A DNA stretch of 64,000 nucleotides from Adenophora triphylla var. japonica (GCA_022495995.1 JAFEMH010000979.1:124001-188000), one strand, 5' to 3'; shown: positions 1-10,791, counted from the first letter of the stretch. Notes: a model not told the origin generated them from the sequence alone. Program-made: numbers and translations.

Positions 1-43
1 ACGAAAACTGTTAAAAAATTAACTGTTACAAGGTTGAAAAATG

Positions 44-219
44 ATATGCTCGGTCGAACACTACTATAGACTCGACCGAGCATATGAGAACAGAAAGTTA
101 TGTCGTTTTGGCCTTTTTTTTTAGGGTATGCTCGACCGTGTAGTATATATAACTCGGCCGAGCAACCTCAACCCCTAAACCTTAAAAGGGTATGCTCGAT
201 CGAGCAACACCAAAGGCTC
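44..219. repeat. Cluster of GCTCGACCGAGC-type palindromes
   Basis: A perfect 14-bp inverted repeat (arms 44-57 and 72-85) can form a hairpin. Related half or whole palindromes built on GCTCG-N-CGAGC recur near 129-140, 152-166, 189-206 and 212-226. I recognise no named element here. Confidence 0.5.
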
Positions 220-508
220 AACCGAGCAGATTCAAATCGGATAAATCGGAGGTTAATCGAAAAATCGTTAAAACCGTTGAATCGTCAAATCGTAACCGAT
301 CTGACCGGTTATCTGATTCGATTTCGATTTAGGGTATTTGTGATTGAAAATCGTCGATTTAAACCGGTTCAACCGAACCGGCCATGTATGTCCAGTAGAA
401 GCCATTGAAGGAACTCATGGAAATCATCGAACCCACGCACGAGGTCTCGAACCCAATTTGTCAAGCCTCCTTCGCTCGGTCCGTTTAACTGTCATACCGA
501 ATAAAGAG

Positions 509-510
509 CG

Positions 511-560
<50 letters not shown>
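509..560. repeat. Compound (CT)n(CA)n microsatellite
   Basis: About 20 bases of CT repeat run directly into about 32 bases of CA repeat. It lies shortly upstream of the likely transcribed start of the carboxyltransferase gene. Short open frames across it are repeat artefacts. Confidence 0.95.
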
Positions 561-562
<2 letters not shown>

Positions 563-1827
563 CCTCCGCATAGGAACTATCGACGGACCATTTTCCCCTC
601 TCTGGTTCGCCAATACACCTAAAACCAAACGTCTTCTGACGATCTTCTCGATGCTCCTCTCCTCTCTCTCTCCTTAATAATCTCTCTCCCCCCTCCAAAT
701 CCACTTCCTTACCTCGCATTCTCAGATCCTCCCGCTCCGGCCATCGGAAATTCTCTCCTCCGGTATACTTCCACCTCTCAGAATCTCATTTATCGCATTC
801 TAGGCTTAATTTATCATCTCATGTTGCATAAATCACCGTGTTATCATTTGATTTTGGTTACGCTGTCTAATTCAATTCAATTCAATTCATAATTAAGCTA
901 AATCAAATAGCTGCTTTGTTTTGCACAAGCATGCAATGTTGTTCGGTAGGATCGGATTTCTAACCGATGAATCCTAGCATGCAGTGTGATTATGTGATTA
1001 ATTAATTTTATGCTGTATCAGCTTTAATTCATCATTTTGTAGAATAAATCTTTGTGATTTCATTACGTTAGATTGCTTAGTTCATTTCATATTAAGCTAA
1101 TTCATGTAGTTGTATTCGACATAATTCAATGCTGATTTTTACCAGAAAATATAGGGACATTGGTTTTCATTATTTAGTTTCTTACCAAACAATTATGACA
1201 TGCAGCATGGATATACAATTTAATTAATTTGCAAATAGTAATTCAGTGTGGAAGTACTATTGTTGTCACGAATCATGAGGAATGGTTCTATGCATGTTGA
1301 ATTTAAAAATTTGTTTTTAGAAATCTTTTATTAACAATAAAGGAATATGTTTTTCATCCCTAGTCTGAGTCACCGAGCAAGTATCGTGGGACGAGAGGAT
1401 TCCACGTTAAAATTTGTTTTGTATCACTGTAAGCGGTCACAGCTAATGGTTATAGACAAGAGGCTTTGCCAATAACATTCAAGTTGTATCATTAACCTAA
1501 GCCTAGCCTAGTGGTAATACTCATTCTAGAAGGCAAATCAAAACTCAAAAGTTACAGATGGAGGTAATAGCATTTGCCTTGTCCAGTATTTTATAAAACC
1601 AGCAAGTTATGAAGATGAAGTAGATGCAAGTAAGAGCTTGTACAACAAACAAGCTAGAATTTACTGATGGTTTTGCATATAAGCTTGTGTTTGATGAACT
1701 ACATATTTGAAGCAACTGAAAGTTCCTGTTTTATCTTTTGTTTTGTTGGATTAGGGTGAGGACTTGAAGTATTATCTTTTGTTTTGTTGGAATAGGGTGA
1801 GAACTTGAAGTATATTTCCTGTGGAAA
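561..1827 (+). other. Likely 5' leader and leader intron of the CAC3-like gene
   Basis: There is no coding frame of note here. The stretch begins with a CT-rich leader (about 620-770), which is common in plant 5' UTRs. A GT-type donor context occurs near 763, and TTAG/ATAG acceptor contexts occur just before the ATG at 1828, so a 5' UTR intron of about 1 kb is plausible. A 41-bp segment directly upstream of the ATG is tandemly duplicated (1732-1772 and 1773-1813), so the candidate acceptor is present twice. The exact transcript structure is inference. Confidence 0.4.
1732..1813 (+). repeat. 41-bp tandem duplication carrying a candidate splice acceptor
   Basis: Two adjacent copies of about 41 bp differ at a couple of positions. 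Each contains the pyrimidine-rich run and TAG/GGTGAG boundary found just upstream of the CAC3-like start codon. Confidence 0.8.
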
Positions 1828-4800
1828 ATGGCTTCGATGTCACATTCTCTTGTTCCCTTCTCTGGGAGTTTGTCTTCTAGAACTTCAGCATCCGATCTTA
1901 TTGGAAGTTGGGGTGATAGCGTAATTGGTGTACCATTAAAAGCCCTGGGCAGAGCACGTTTGGGGACGAATAGGAGGGATTTCGTTGTCTCAGCAAAGAT
2001 TAAGAAGGGGAAGAAGCTCGACCATCCCTGGCCCGAGAATCTGGATCCAAATGTGCAGGGTGGAGTACTTAGTCATCTCTCCCATTTCAAGCCATTGAAA
2101 GAAAAGCCAAAGCCAGTTATTTTGGAATTTGAGAAACCTCTTATCGAACTAAACAAGAAAATCATTGATGTAACTCATCTTAAACTGAACTAACTTGTTT
2201 TTTGTTATTTGCATGCTTGTGAATGTTGCCTCATAATCTGTAGTTTTTGTTGAGTTCAGGTGAAAAAGATGGCAAATGAAACTGGTCTGGACTTCAGTGC
2301 TCAGATTATGGCTTTAGAGATGAAATACCAGAAGGTTTGACTACTTAATTGTTTTGGACATTAGTTCTTAATTTCCGAGTGTACTATGATACGGTAATTA
2401 TGAACTTGGTGACTTAAGATTGTGAAAAGCGCTCATTGCTCTTGCTATCGGACTACAACGTATATTAGACTGATCAAGTATTTTTACCTGAAACACTTGC
2501 TTAAGCTTGTGTTGTCATTGCAGGAAAGTTCCCAATGTGGCCTAGAATCTAATACTCCCTCCGTCCCACCAAGAGTGTCACCCTTTTAGGGGTGGCACGC
2601 AAATTAAGGAAAAAAGGGGGAAGAAAAAATGTTGTGAGTGTAATTTGAAAATAGGAGAGAGAATTAGTGGAGGAAATAGTGAATTTAAAAAGTGTGTGAG
2701 TGTAGAGGAGAGAGAATTAGTGGAGGGAATAATGGATGGGATAATAGAATATTAATAAAACATTTCCTTTTTAGGAAAGGTGACGCTACAAACGGGACGC
2801 CATTTTGGGTAAAAAGTGACACTTGGAGTGGGACGGAGGGAGTATATATTTTTAGTAGTCTGCTACTTGAGATCAGTTGCTCAGTACAGTCATTTATAGA
2901 CTATGAACTCCTCAACATTTGCTTGAACATCTCCCTCCCTTTCCTGCCTTCCATTTGAATAATATAAAAGTGATGCATGCTTTCTACCATTGATAATATA
3001 TAAATTTTATGCAATTCAGAATTCGGCAACTCATGTTTTCTGCAATATTTGTGATTATCAGCTCCTCTTTCTGGTAACCTACTGACATCTCAAACATATT
3101 CATTTCAGGCTCTTAAATATCTCTATACAAATTTGGCTCCAATACAGCGTGTTAACATTGCACGGCACCCTAATAGGCCAACATTTCTTGATCATGTTTT
3201 TAGTATGACTGATAAGGTATGTTATCTACTGACTTGCCATATTCACTGCTTGAAGTGTTACAAATACAATGGAAACAATTCTAATAGTGTACCCTCATGT
3301 ATTTCCAACTTACAGTTTGTTGAGCTCCATGGAGATCGCTGTGGGTACGATGATCCTGCAATTGTGACAGGCCTTGGTATGATGGAGGGAAGACGTTTCA
3401 TGTTCATTGGTCATCAGAAAGGAAGGAACACGAAGGAGCATATCAAGCGCAATTTTGGAATGCCTACTCCTCATGGGTATGTATATAAGATAGCATCATC
3501 TTTGATTACTCTATTTAACTACTTTTCAGTGAGTGAAATTTCATGGTTTTTATTCAGAGTAAAAATCTCATGTTTAAATGTATGTAAGCTAGCAAGCTTT
3601 GATCTTAACACCACTAAAACTTCCTTGTTAGAACTCCTACGATTCACCCCAAATGCTAATGTTAATTTTTTTAAACAGCTACCGAAAGGCTCTTCGTCTG
3701 ATGAAGTACGCAGATCATCACGGGTTTCCCATTGTAACATTTGTGGACACTCCGGGAGCATTCTCTGACCTTAAATCAGAGGAACTAGGCCAAGTATGTG
3801 AATAATGTCAACGCTTAACCTTGAGTGCTGGATCAAATACTCAACTAGATTGTTTGTTTATTTGTATGCAGGGAGAAGCTATAGCTCATAACTTAAGGGA
3901 AATGTTTGGTCTTAAAGTACCAATTATTTCAATAATTATTGGGGAGGGTGGATCAGGTGGTGCATTGGCCATAGCCTGTGCAAATAAGATGCTGATGCTT
4001 GAAAATTCAGTCTTCTATGTTGCCAGGTGATTTAACATTTCATATATCTTTAATTCAGCTGGGAGGGGCAGGGATGGGAACATGGGTAGGTTACTGGTAG
4101 TTAACTAACTTCTATTGTCATTTCCGTATCTTTCTATTTTCGAACTCATGTTTTCTGCCATGTTTGTAAGTTATATTCTATTTTATTGACTGCTGTATTA
4201 AGTTTCATTCATGGCATCATTTTGCTTCTTTTACCACGTTAGTCACCTGGGTGTCTGTATTTTGTCATTAACATTCTTTCCAATATGATGTTTGGTAATG
4301 TTGGAATTTGTATGACTTGCTAGACATCATGGGCATGGAGTTCTGTAATCGCAAATGGTTTTGACATGATCAATGAAATGAACATTATTGAGTAAAGTGA
4401 AAATAGCGGTGGAAGTTGTTCTCTTTAGTGGTATAATAAGAATATGCCATTGGTTTACATTTGTCAGTGGTAGCATGTGCGGTGTCCTATACTACATGGA
4501 GTTTTTCAAAGCCACATGCTTCGCAGTTATATTTTGAAGTTGTAATGCGCATAGTGATGTTTCCGCCTCCAAACGAAATGCAGATGTGGATTTCCTTGTT
4601 AACTTTTACACTCTCATTGAAAGAATACTTATCACCAATGTTATTTCGGCAGTTAGCACCTACTATCACTTGTATGGCTTATAAATAGAGTTTTTAATAG
4701 TATCATTGACATCTCATTATGCAGATTGAGATGATTGTTTTAAAATTTAGACACTTCCTGTGTGTGTCAAAGTTTTACAGGGTATTGAGCCTTGATGCTT

Positions 4801-6166
4801 CCTTTCTATCTCTTTTTTTTTTTTTTCATTTTGAAAGAAAAAGCTTCACACTTGCTAATCTGTTTTCCTCTGTTTAATATCATTTGCCATGATACAGTCC
4901 TGAAGCATGTGCTGCTATATTATGGAAGAGTGCTAAAGCGGCTCCAAAGGTTGGGAAACTTTCTCATATTTGACTTGAATATATGAAAGTTTTCAAAAAC
5001 TGAAGTTTAATCAAAGTTTTCCTCTGTTATAGGCAGCTAAGAAGCTTAAGATTACTGCTACAGAACTATGCAAAATGCAAATTGCAGATGGTGTCATCCG
5101 GGTATGACTCTATTCGTTATTATTATTACACAATATTGGCTGTTGCTAACTAACGTAACTTGCACAACTATAAATCTTTGTTAAAGTTCAGGAAGTGGAA
5201 GCTTAGTACTCCCTCCGTCCCAAAATGAAAGTCCAAGTGACTCTTGCTCAAGCGTAAAAATAGACATTCATTTTGGGATAGAGGTAGTATGTTATTCAGG
5301 TTAATTTACTTTGTTCATTCAAATCGGTCATCGTTTATAATATTTTACTTGCCTAGAGTCTATGATGCTATTTTATCTCAGAGCATTTTTCTGAGGGATT
5401 GCAGGAGCCACTTGGTGGAGCTCATGCAGATCCTCATTGGACCTCACAACAGATAAAAACTGCAATCCTTGAAACAATGGATGTGAGTATAATTAGGTAT
5501 CATAATGACATGAATTCCTAGTATTAAACATGATTTCTGATAATTATATGCATATATTGTTTATAGGAGCTTGAACAAATGAATACGGCAGAGCTGCTAG
5601 AACACCGAAGGCTCAAATACCGTAAAATTGGTTCCTTTGAAGAAAGTTTTCCTCTAGATCCCACTAAGAAAAGGAACATGAAAAAGAAACCCAAGCGTGT
5701 TTTTACAGAGGATGAGTTGGCAGCAGAGGTTGAAAAATTAAGAGAACAAATTACAAACGCAAGAGACCCATTGAAGGAAATAGATGAAATCATCGCAGAG
5801 GTTCTAAATCGATCAGAACTGAAGCAGAAAATTGACGAATTGGAGGCTGAAATTGACGAGTCTGTGGATCTATCTACAGCATCGGAGATTAAGGTGAAAC
5901 TAGGTGAACTTTATGAAGAAAATCAAAATAAAATACAAAATGTCATTGAATCACATGATATGAAGAAAAAGATGGAGCTGTTGAAGGTAGAGGTAGAAAA
6001 GGATGGAAAGACACCAAATTCAGAGTCAAAAAATAGGATTCAGGCTTTGGAACAACAAATAAAGAAGGAAGTTAGAGAGGCAGCAGAATCTATGGACATT
6101 ATAGGTAAGTATAATAAGCTGGTGCAGGAGGTTATTGAAGCTTCTCGGGGAGAGATCCGAGTTTGA
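1828..6166 (+). CDS. CAC3: Acetyl-CoA carboxylase carboxyltransferase subunit alpha, plastid
   Basis: This is the alpha half of the carboxyltransferase of plastid multisubunit acetyl-CoA carboxylase. It transfers CO2 from carboxybiotin to acetyl-CoA to give malonyl-CoA for fatty acid synthesis, working with the plastid-encoded beta subunit (accD). I read ten coding exons with GT-AG borders: 1828-2169, 2260-2334, 3109-3216, 3316-3476, 3679-3793, 3872-4026, 4898-4949, 5033-5101, 5405-5482 and 5567-6166, giving about 584 residues. A Ser-rich transit-peptide-like N-terminus (about 1-50) leads into the family segments [65 protein letters not shown] and [10 protein letters not shown] (about residues 291-300), then [11 protein letters not shown] and [10 protein letters not shown]. 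The last exon (about 386-584) is a charged, coiled-coil-like plant tail. It is shorter than the Arabidopsis protein as I remember it, through the tail. Introns 2 and 8 carry Stowaway MITEs. No frameshift was seen, so the gene looks intact. Confidence 0.95.
2555..2842. mobile_element. Stowaway-type MITE in CAC3 intron 2
   Basis: The ends CTCCCTCCGTCCC and GGGACGGAGGGAG form terminal inverted repeats flanked by TA on both sides (2553-2554, 2843-2844). These are Stowaway (Tc1/mariner) hallmarks. About 288 bp, inside an intron, no coding capacity. Confidence 0.9.
5209..5287. mobile_element. Short Stowaway-type MITE in CAC3 intron 8
   Basis: CTCCCTCCGTCCC left end and a degraded GGGATAGAGGTAG right end, with TA at both flanks. 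At about 79 bp it is an internally deleted member. Confidence 0.8.
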
Positions 6167-6270
6167 TCATGTAAGTCCCTAATATTGTCATTATTTCCTA
6201 AGTTCTTGAACTCTTCTTTTTTTACTCTTTCTTGTCCATTGAAGCTAGAAACCTAAGTGGAATAATAGTA

Positions 6271-6334
6271 CTCCATCTATCCCAAAATGAATGAATGTCA
6301 ATTTTTTTGGACATTCATTTTGGGACGGAGGGAG
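6271..6334. mobile_element. Mini Stowaway MITE
   Basis: A 64-bp near-palindrome with CTCCATCTATCCC and GGGACGGAGGGAG ends, flanked by TA. It is almost only the two terminal inverted repeats. Confidence 0.75.
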
Positions 6335-6814
6335 TAGTAATTTAGTGGTGCTATTTTCTGATATTATTCTTTTGCTTTTTGTCCACCATTGACAGGCGAA
6401 AAGGATTAGCACTCTGAGCATCACGTGAGATACATCTGCTGAAACTACATCTGCTCTCGTTAACCTGCAATACTTTTGCGAGCAAGATTTGGAGAGACAT
6501 CGCACATTTCTGAATATCAAGAAGATAAGAGTTGTAGCTGTTGAAAGTTTTCCCCATATCGGATTATTTTGTCACATTTGTCATCTGACATTTATATTTT
6601 ACATTCTCTTCTTTTTTTTTTTTGGTACTTGTTTCATGAGGTAGATTAATTGCGGTTGTCTTCATATAGTTCTTGATAGAGACTATTTGTAAATTATGTT
6701 GTGCACCAGGGGAAGCTAATAACAAGTATTCTTTCCCTTTTTTTCAGATGAGAAAGTGGGAATGAAGGTAAACCTTTGAACTCACTGGTATTGATGTCAT
6801 ATTTTAGCTTTATA

Positions 6815-6925
6815 CTCCCTCCGTCCCAAATAAGAATGGCTTATTTCGCTCGTTAATGGTACTGATGTCGTATTTTTTGTTGTTACTCCCCGTCCCGAAA
6901 AAAAGTGGCTTACGCGCTAGTTGGT
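6815..6925. mobile_element. Stowaway MITE fragments (left ends only)
   Basis: A CTCCCTCCGTCCC end at 6815 and a second, shortened copy (CTCCCCGTCCC) near 6886 share the following 'AAGTGGCTTA'-like context. No matching right end was found, so these are truncated copies. Confidence 0.6.
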
Positions 6926-7009
6926 GGTACACACACATATAGAGAGATATACTAGGAAGCTAGTCAAACTAAATACAAGCCCAACATGAACATTGTCAGA
7001 TCATAGAAC

Positions 7010-7252
7010 TGTTGATTAATGCTTCAAAGTTAGTGGAATAATGTTCCTAGTTTTTAGCTAGCAGTTTTTAACTGATTCCTAGATGTTAGTAGTCATGGTT
7101 AGTACTATTTTCTCCTAAAAAACTGTTGGTATTATCTTTCCTTATTTCTAGCATTTCCGGTTTATTGTAAGCCTATATAAAAGGCTTGTTATTTCTTTAA
7201 TAAAAAATATAATGGCAGTGAGTACTATTTTCTCCTAAAAAAAAAAAAAAAA
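7010..7252 (+). mobile_element. Copia LTR copy, + orientation, 3'-truncated and ending in poly(A)
   Basis: The copy starts TGTTGATTA and matches, in opposite orientation, the LTR at 7257-7496. It stops inside the LTR at TTCTCCTAAA and runs into about 18 A residues, where the full LTR would continue to TCTCTAACA. A short stretch in the middle differs, with TTTTCTCCTAAAA inserted near 7110. Confidence 0.7.
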
Positions 7253-7256
7253 CTTT

Positions 7257-7496
7257 TGTTAGAGACTAAGGATAAAAGGCATAGGCTATTTTAGGAGAAA
7301 ATACTCACTGCCATTATATTTTTGATTAAAGAAATAACAAGCCTTTTATATAGGCTTACAATAAATCGAAAATGCTACAAATAAGGAAAGATAATACCAA
7401 ACATGACTGACCCACTACTAACCATGACTACTAACATCTAGGAATCAGTTAAAAACTGCTAGCTAAAAACTAGGAACATTATTCCACTAATCAACA
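7257..7496 (-). mobile_element. Copia 3' LTR (minus orientation), about 240 bp
   Basis: Read on the minus strand it runs TGTTGATTAG to TCTCTAACA and contains a TATATAA box. It is directly preceded by a purine tract (minus-strand GCAAGGGGGAG, 7497-7507) and by RNase H coding sequence, so it is the 3' LTR of the minus-strand copia piece. Confidence 0.8.
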
Positions 7497-8355
7497 CTCC
7501 CCCTTGCTTCAAAGCTTGTCACTCCCATCTGCAATCTGACATATTCATGCTTGGCTCTTGGCAAAGACTTTGTGAGAATATCTGCCACTTGCTCGTTGGT
7601 TCCACAGAACTTCATTTCTATGACTCCTTCAGCTACCTTGTTTCGGATAAAATGACACCGAATGTCAATATGCTTCGTACGACTATGAAACGCAGGATTT
7701 TGTCATAGCTATTGTTGCCTTGTTGTCGCAAAAGATGATTGTACCACTTGTTTGCTCTTGATGAAAGTCTGCGAGTAGCCTCCTTAACCATATAGCTTGA
7801 CACGATGCAGCTGTTGCTGCAATATATTCTGCCTCCGAAGATGATAGAGAAACAACATCTTGTTTTTTTGAACTCCCAAGTTACAACACCAGAACCCAAG
7901 GTGAATGTATGACCCGACGTGCATTTTCGATCACCAAGAGACCCTGCCTAATCACTGTCAGTGAAACCAAATAGTTTAAAATCTGGAACTCTTATGTACC
8001 AGATTCCAAGATCAGTTGTGCCAGCAACGTATCACAGAATCCTCTTAGCTGCCCCAAAATGATGCTTCGTAGGACTATGCATAAATCTGGAAATTACACT
8101 CACAGAAAATGCAATATCAGGTCTAGTATGGGACAGATAATTTAGGCCTCCAACAATACTTCGAAACACCCTTCCATTTGCTAGACCAGTGCCATCATCA
8201 GTTATTAGCTTCTCATTCACATTCATAGGTGTTGGAGCAGAATTACAGTTCAACATATTAAACCGTTTGAGCAAGTCCGTAGCATATTTTCTTTGAGACA
8301 CAAAGACACCATCAACACTTTGATGTACTTCTAACCCAAGAGGCCAAGAAAACAA
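7497..8355 (-). pseudogene. Ty1/copia reverse transcriptase C-terminus plus RNase H remnant
   Basis: The minus strand encodes copia pol fragments: GLEVHQSVDGVFVSQRKYA, then SHTRPDIAFSVSVISRFMHS at about 8032-8355, followed by RNase H-type sequence (about 7500-8000) interrupted by stops and frame changes. It ends at a polypurine tract next to the LTR at 7257-7496. The upstream half of the RT lies on the opposite strand at 8390-8600, so the element is internally inverted and dead. Confidence 0.85.
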
Positions 8356-8389
8356 TGCAATAAACCCAAATCTGACATCTCAAACTTTT

Positions 8390-8600
8390 CGTCAAATCTG
8401 CTTTTCTCAATGGTAAGTTAGCAGAGGAAGTATATGTTGCTCAACCCGAAGGATTTACTATTGCCGGTGAAATGAGCAAAGTTTACAGGCTTAAAAGGCT
8501 TTATACGGCTTAAAACAAGCCCCGCGAGCATGGTACAGTAAGATTGACTGCTACTTCCTGGAGAACGAATTTCAGAGGAGCCAAATGAACCAACTCTCTT
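8390..8600 (+). pseudogene. Ty1/copia reverse transcriptase N-terminal fragment, inverted relative to its neighbour
   Basis: The + strand reads [20 protein letters not shown], then the copia RT segments EMSKVYRLK and PRAWYSKID, with a frameshift near 8500. This is the part of RT that should precede the piece found on the minus strand at 8032-8355. A + orientation LTR end follows at 8679. Confidence 0.85.
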
Positions 8601-8678
8601 CTTCACATGTCCAAGTCTCCGCTTCATTAAACTTCACGTCCCTACTGATAATCATCTTGCCATTTATGGGGTTATATA

Positions 8679-8782
8679 GCCTATATAAAAGGCTTGTTAT
8701 TTTTTTAATCAAAAATATAATGGCAGTGAGTATTTTCTCCTAAAATAGCCTATGCTATGCCTTTCATCCTTAGTCTCTAACA
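8679..8782 (+). mobile_element. Copia LTR 3' end fragment, + orientation
   Basis: CCTATATAAAAGGCTTGTTATT through TCTCTAACA matches the last ~105 bp of the LTR found (reverse-complemented) at 7257-7496. It closes the scrambled copia cluster. Confidence 0.8.
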
Positions 8783-8899
8783 AGAATTGCATTTGCAAAG
8801 ATTAAAGATAAATGGCAAAATGGCACTCATTTCCAACAAACATTAGCAAACTCGAACACGAAAACAACCCAATACCATCAAACAATACAATATCATACC

Positions 8900-9688
8900 T
8901 CAATACAAAACCGGAAAAACTGCCTTCCTACTCTTGGGATAATCTTCCCCAAACTTCTCCAAGTACCATTTGTGATTCGCCCGAGCACGAGGCACCAAAT
9001 TAGCACAAGTGTAAAGAAAAAACCCGAGCCCGGCCCAAGACCAAGTCATCAAAGCCCAGCCCAACCACTCAATTATTTCCCCCAAATAATTGGGACAACT
9101 AACAAACTCAAATAAACCTCCCTTTGGTATCTTATAGCCACCCCCTTCATTCTTCAGGGCCACTAAAACCAAATCTGACCGTACATTCACCGCCATACCA
9201 GTCAAGAAAACCACCAATCCGCCGGCAAACCGCCACCAAAACCAGTGATTATCGTAATCTGCATACTCAGATACCCATCTGGCCTGTACGTAAGAATTCA
9301 ACAAATTGTACCCAAATGCCATCGAGGCAACAATTACAGGATACCCATCTGGGTTAGTGGTGGTTTTCCGGTGATGGGTTTTGAACCGGAGGCGGAGAGG
9401 GTAGATGCAGGTGCGGTGGATGTAATGGAAGAGGAAAGGGGAGATTAGAATTAGGGATTTGGGATTGGATTTATGTTGGCCGGAGGGGAAGAGGAGGAGG
9501 GTGAGCCAGATAGTGGGGCTTTCCATTAAGAACCAGGCTAACGACGGTGGGATTGTGGGGCCCCACCCTTTGCGGTGGTGCTTGCCGTAAGGGGCGGTGA
9601 TGAATTGACAGGCGATGTAGGTGGGTGGTCCTATTAGGTAGAGGGAGAGGAGGGAGTATTGGAAGAAGGTTTGATCGGAGGCCGCCAT
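8900..9688 (-). CDS. DET2: Steroid 5-alpha-reductase (DET2 type), brassinosteroid synthesis
   Basis: An intron-less frame of 262 residues when started at MAASDQTFF (9688), the same length as Arabidopsis DET2. An upstream in-frame ATG at 9751 would add a Pro-rich 21 residues and is less likely. DET2 reduces the delta-4 double bond of campestenone-type steroids with NADPH, an early step of brassinosteroid synthesis in the ER membrane. Family signatures in order are APYGKHHRKGWGP, WFLMESPTIWLTLLLFP, HYIHRTCIYPLR, FGYNLLNSYVQARWVS, NHWFWWRF, GGLFEFVSCPNYLGEIIEW, MTWSWAGLGFFLYT, the C-terminal RARANHKWYLEKFGEDYP, and a final KAVFPVLY. Several hydrophobic segments suit a polytopic membrane enzyme. 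It appears intact. A copia remnant ends about 120 bp past the stop and a Stowaway sits about 130 bp before the start. Confidence 0.95.
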   Translation of the reverse strand: MAASDQTFFQYSLLSLYLIGPPTYIACQFITAPYGKHHRKGWGPTIPPSLAWFLMESPTIWLTLLLFPSGQHKSNPKSLILISPFLFHYIHRTCIYPLRLRFKTHHRKTTTNPDGYPVIVASMAFGYNLLNSYVQARWVSEYADYDNHWFWWRFAGGLVVFLTGMAVNVRSDLVLVALKNEGGGYKIPKGGLFEFVSCPNYLGEIIEWLGWALMTWSWAGLGFFLYTCANLVPRARANHKWYLEKFGEDYPKSRKAVFPVLY

Positions 9689-9818
9689 TATTAAATTGTG
9701 TAGAATTTGTGTGGTGGGTGGGGGGGGGGGGTTGTTTAAATTGGAGATCATGGTGGACTGCCTTTTTGTAGAAACGAAAAATATGAAATTGAAGTCCTCA
9801 ACTTATGGAAAACTATTA

Positions 9819-10099
9819 CTCCCTCCGTCTCAGTCGAGTGTACAATTATTTTTTTTTTGGTTCGTCTCAATCGAGTGTGAACTATCAAAAATGGAAAAGA
9901 TTTTAATATTTTATATTCTTCATACCCCACCACTCACTAACTCCACTCATTCTCCATCATACAATTTATTCAACCAACCTACTATTAATTTCACTCATTC
10001 TCTCTCTTCATTTTCTACCGCACATTTTCATTATCTTAATAGTATTTCTTAGTTTGCGTGCCCAAAATTTTGGTACACACTTGAATGAGACAGAGGGAG
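9819..10099. mobile_element. Stowaway-type MITE upstream of DET2
   Basis: CTCCCTCCGTCTC left end and GAGACAGAGGGAG right end flanked by TA. It lies about 130 bp upstream of the DET2 start codon, so it may overlap the promoter. Confidence 0.85.
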
Positions 10100-10236
10100 T
10101 ACATGCCAGTGATCAAGGACACGTATTTTTTTTAAATTAAAAAAGATTTTTTTTTAATTTAAAAAAAAATCCTTTTTTTTAAGGGTAAAATTAAAAAGGG
10201 ACAAATGTATGAGAGCAAAATGAAAAATTCGCCGCT

Positions 10237-10791
10237 TAATATTGTTCATTGTACTGTAGATAATGAAGGTGTGATTTATACTATAGATTATTTCCGTAAT
10301 TTAGTCATGAGAACTCTTATTTCATTTCAAGAGTAAATTTGGTTCATTTTTTATTCCTTACTCCCTCCATCCCATTCGAAGCTTCACATTTTATTCAAAT
10401 AGGTGTTTCGATAGAAGTTTACCTTTTCTAAAATGGAAAATCCAAATAGATGTCCCGGTAGAAGTTTACCTTTCCTAAAATGGGAAAATTTTATTAAAAA
10501 TATAATGGCAGTGAGTATTTTAATATTGTTCATTGTACTGTAGATAATGAATGTGTGATTTATACTATAGATTATTTCCGTAATTTAGTCATGAGAACTC
10601 TTATTTCATTTCAAGAGTAAATTTGATTCATTCTTTATTACTTACTCCCTTCATTCCATTTGAAGCTTTACATTTTATTCAAATAGGTGTTTCGATAGAA
10701 GTTTACCTTTTCTAAAATGAAAAATCCAAATAGATGTTCCGGTAGAAGTTTACCTTTTCTAAAATGGGAAAATTTTATTAATATTCTATTA
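10237..10791. repeat. Tandem duplication of about 284 bp with a copia LTR scrap at the junction
   Basis: Two units start at 10237 and 10521 with the same sequence (AATATTGTTCATTGTACTG...) and run to AAAATTTTATTA. Each contains a Stowaway-like left end (TACTCCCTCCATCCC at about 10361, TACTCCCTTCATTCC at about 10644). At the junction (about 10497-10519), the segment AAAAATATAATGGCAGTGAG matches the interior of the copia LTR at 7200-7225 and 8705-8730. Confidence 0.85.

Larger units (their letters stand above)
6167..7009 (+). other. 3' region of the CAC3-like gene and intergenic DNA
   Basis: Right after the stop (TGA 6164-6166) comes GTAAGT, so a 3' UTR intron ending at an AG near 6389-6750 is possible. 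Otherwise the stretch holds only a short MITE (6271-6334) and MITE fragments (6815-6925). No coding region is supported. Confidence 0.4.

Noticed and set aside
344..719. Open frames on both strands over 344-719
   Set aside because: They run through the CT/CA microsatellite and a CT-rich leader; no motif and no codon pattern supports them.
9124..9448. Plus-strand frames opposite the DET2 gene
   Set aside because: They are the antisense shadow of a well-supported coding sequence.
9689..9751. Longer DET2 start at 9751
   Set aside because: It adds a Pro-run that no homologue I know has; the start at 9688 gives exactly the usual 262 residues.
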